Program-made: the position numbers and the translations under genes
In this document: piece by piece, positions 4,280 through 5,091 of the stretch
How positions within the stretch are numbered: position 1 is the first letter of the stretch
Layout of the letters: each line of letters starts with the position of its first letter
From: Chloroflexota bacterium
Lineage (GTDB): Bacteria; Chloroflexota; Dehalococcoidia; UBA2979
Reading direction: 5' to 3'
Assembly: GCA_027592975.1 (NCBI GenBank)
Contig: JAQCJS010000113.1
Coordinates: 1 to 5,091, forward strand
Length of the DNA: 5,091 nt
The notes under the pieces: model-generated
What the model was told of the DNA's origin: nothing
What the model saw: the letters and a program-made list of their open reading frames with translations, nothing else
Databases searched by the model: none

Positions 4280-5091
4280 CTACTTCGACACCTCGTCGCG
4301 GATCGCCTTCAGCCGGTTCACGTTCTCCACGTCGGGGCCGTCGCCCTTCGGCTTCGCCTCCGTCGGGAAGCCCGGCACCTCGAGCAGGAACGCCTTCCCG
4401 GCGAACGCCGGGTGCGCGAGGATCGCGCGGAAGCCGTCCGTGCCGATGTGCCCCTCGCCGATGTTCTCGTGCCGATCGCGGAGGCCGCCGAGCGGCGTCT
4501 TGGAGTCGTTCGCGTGCACCACGGCCAGGTGTTCCACGCCGATCGCGTCGTCGAACGCGCGCATCGTCGCCTCCACACCCTCGGGCGTGCGCAGCTCGTA
4601 GCCGGCGGCGAACGTGTGACAGGTGTCGAGGCAGACCTGCAGCCGCGGTGAGTCGACCGCGCGGAGCAGCGTGCCCAGCTCCTCGAACTCCTTGCCGATC
4701 GACCCGCCCTGCCCGGCCATCGTCTCCAGCGCGAGCGTGATCCCCTCGGGCGTGGTGTCGAGGATCGCCTTGAGCGCGCCGGCGACCTGGTCGACGAACG
4801 GCGTCAGCCCCAGGCCGTGATGCGATCCCGTGTGGAGCACCACGCCCTGCGCCCCGATCGCGGCGCCCACCGTGAGCGCGTTCACCACCGATCCAATCGA
4901 TCGTTCCAGCTGCTCCGGCGTCTCCGTGGCAAGGTTGGCGAGGTAGATGTTGTGGACCCACACCTCTCCCAGCCCGGCGGCGGCGTGCATCTCGCGGAAC
5001 TTCGCTGTGGCCTCCGCGGTGTGGTTCGTCGCGCGCCACATCTGCGGCGAGGAGACGAAGATCTGCAGAGCCTCCGCGCCGATCTCCTGCG
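4280..5091 (-). CDS. nfo: Endonuclease IV (deoxyribonuclease IV, AP endonuclease), 5' end outside window
   Basis: This enzyme cleaves DNA 5' of abasic sites and removes blocked 3' ends in base excision repair (EC 3.1.21.2). The fold is a TIM barrel with three zinc ions. Numbered from the Met at 5041, all nine expected ligands are visible: H30, H70 (L-H-T-G-S-H), E106 (L-E-T-M-A-G-Q-G), D139 and H142 (L-D-T-C-H-T-F-A-A-G-Y), H176 (H-A-N-D-S-K), D189 and H191 (D-R-H-E-N-I-G-E-G-H-I-G), and E221. Their spacing nearly matches E. coli Nfo (40, 36, 33, 3, 34, 13, 2, 30). The Met at 5041 is not the start: the frame stays open to the window edge and reads Q-E-I-G-A-E-A-L-Q-I-F-V-S-S-P-Q just before it, a typical Nfo N-terminal strand. 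About 20 further residues should lie beyond the edge. It is convergent with the small gene at 3931-4266. Confidence 0.96.
   Translation of the reverse strand, partial: QEIGAEALQIFVSSPQMWRATNHTAEATAKFREMHAAAGLGEVWVHNIYLANLATETPEQLERSIGSVVNALTVGAAIGAQGVVLHTGSHHGLGLTPFVDQVAGALKAILDTTPEGITLALETMAGQGGSIGKEFEELGTLLRAVDSPRLQVCLDTCHTFAAGYELRTPEGVEATMRAFDDAIGVEHLAVVHANDSKTPLGGLRDRHENIGEGHIGTDGFRAILAHPAFAGKAFLLEVPGFPTEAKPKGDGPDVENVNRLKAIRDEVSK

Noticed and set aside
4145..4651. Plus-strand open frame opposite nfo
   Set aside because: Antisense to a gene with all catalytic residues intact; composition is a shadow.

Overview
The window is GC-rich (about two-thirds G+C by eye) with dense, GC-ending codon use. 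It carries a pair of secreted repeat proteins, a small split-barrel (PPOX/FDOR-type) flavin- or F420-binding protein, a small unknown protein and an endonuclease IV. This suits a high-GC bacterium such as Chloroflexota (Dehalococcoidia/Thermomicrobia-like) or Actinomycetota; the sequence alone does not decide between them.

Left part (19-3262, all minus strand): two tandem paralogous genes for exported cadherin/Ig-like repeat proteins. The upstream copy (1616-3163, with a detached 5' end to 3262) has four repeats of about 90 residues; the downstream copy (19-1323) has three. Both end in the same unusual tail: a two-cysteine block (C-x-D-G-x-W...G-x-C), then four LFPxG pentapeptides, then a short helix. 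The key anomaly is an in-frame TAG in the middle of the signal-peptide coding region of the upstream copy. Read through it, the leader aligns without gaps over 43 residues with the intact leader of the sister gene, so export of this copy is probably lost, unless the TAG is a sequencing error or is read through.

Middle (3263-3479): a divergent intergenic region with a perfect 12-bp tandem repeat and at best a weak promoter candidate for the plus-strand genes.

Right part: 3480-3899 (+) encodes a PPOX/FDOR split-barrel protein with a perfect 18-bp in-frame tandem duplication. After 31 bp comes 3931-4266 (+), a small acidic protein I do not recognise, probably co-transcribed. Converging on it with a 13-bp gap is nfo (minus, 4280 to the window edge), encoding deoxyribonuclease IV. 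It retains all nine expected zinc ligands and lacks its N-terminus only because the window ends.

The functional themes are separate: cell-surface or secreted adhesion-like proteins on the left, redox and DNA-repair housekeeping on the right. The most unusual material is the paralogous surface-protein pair: its shared C-terminal module, its repeat-number difference and the broken leader.
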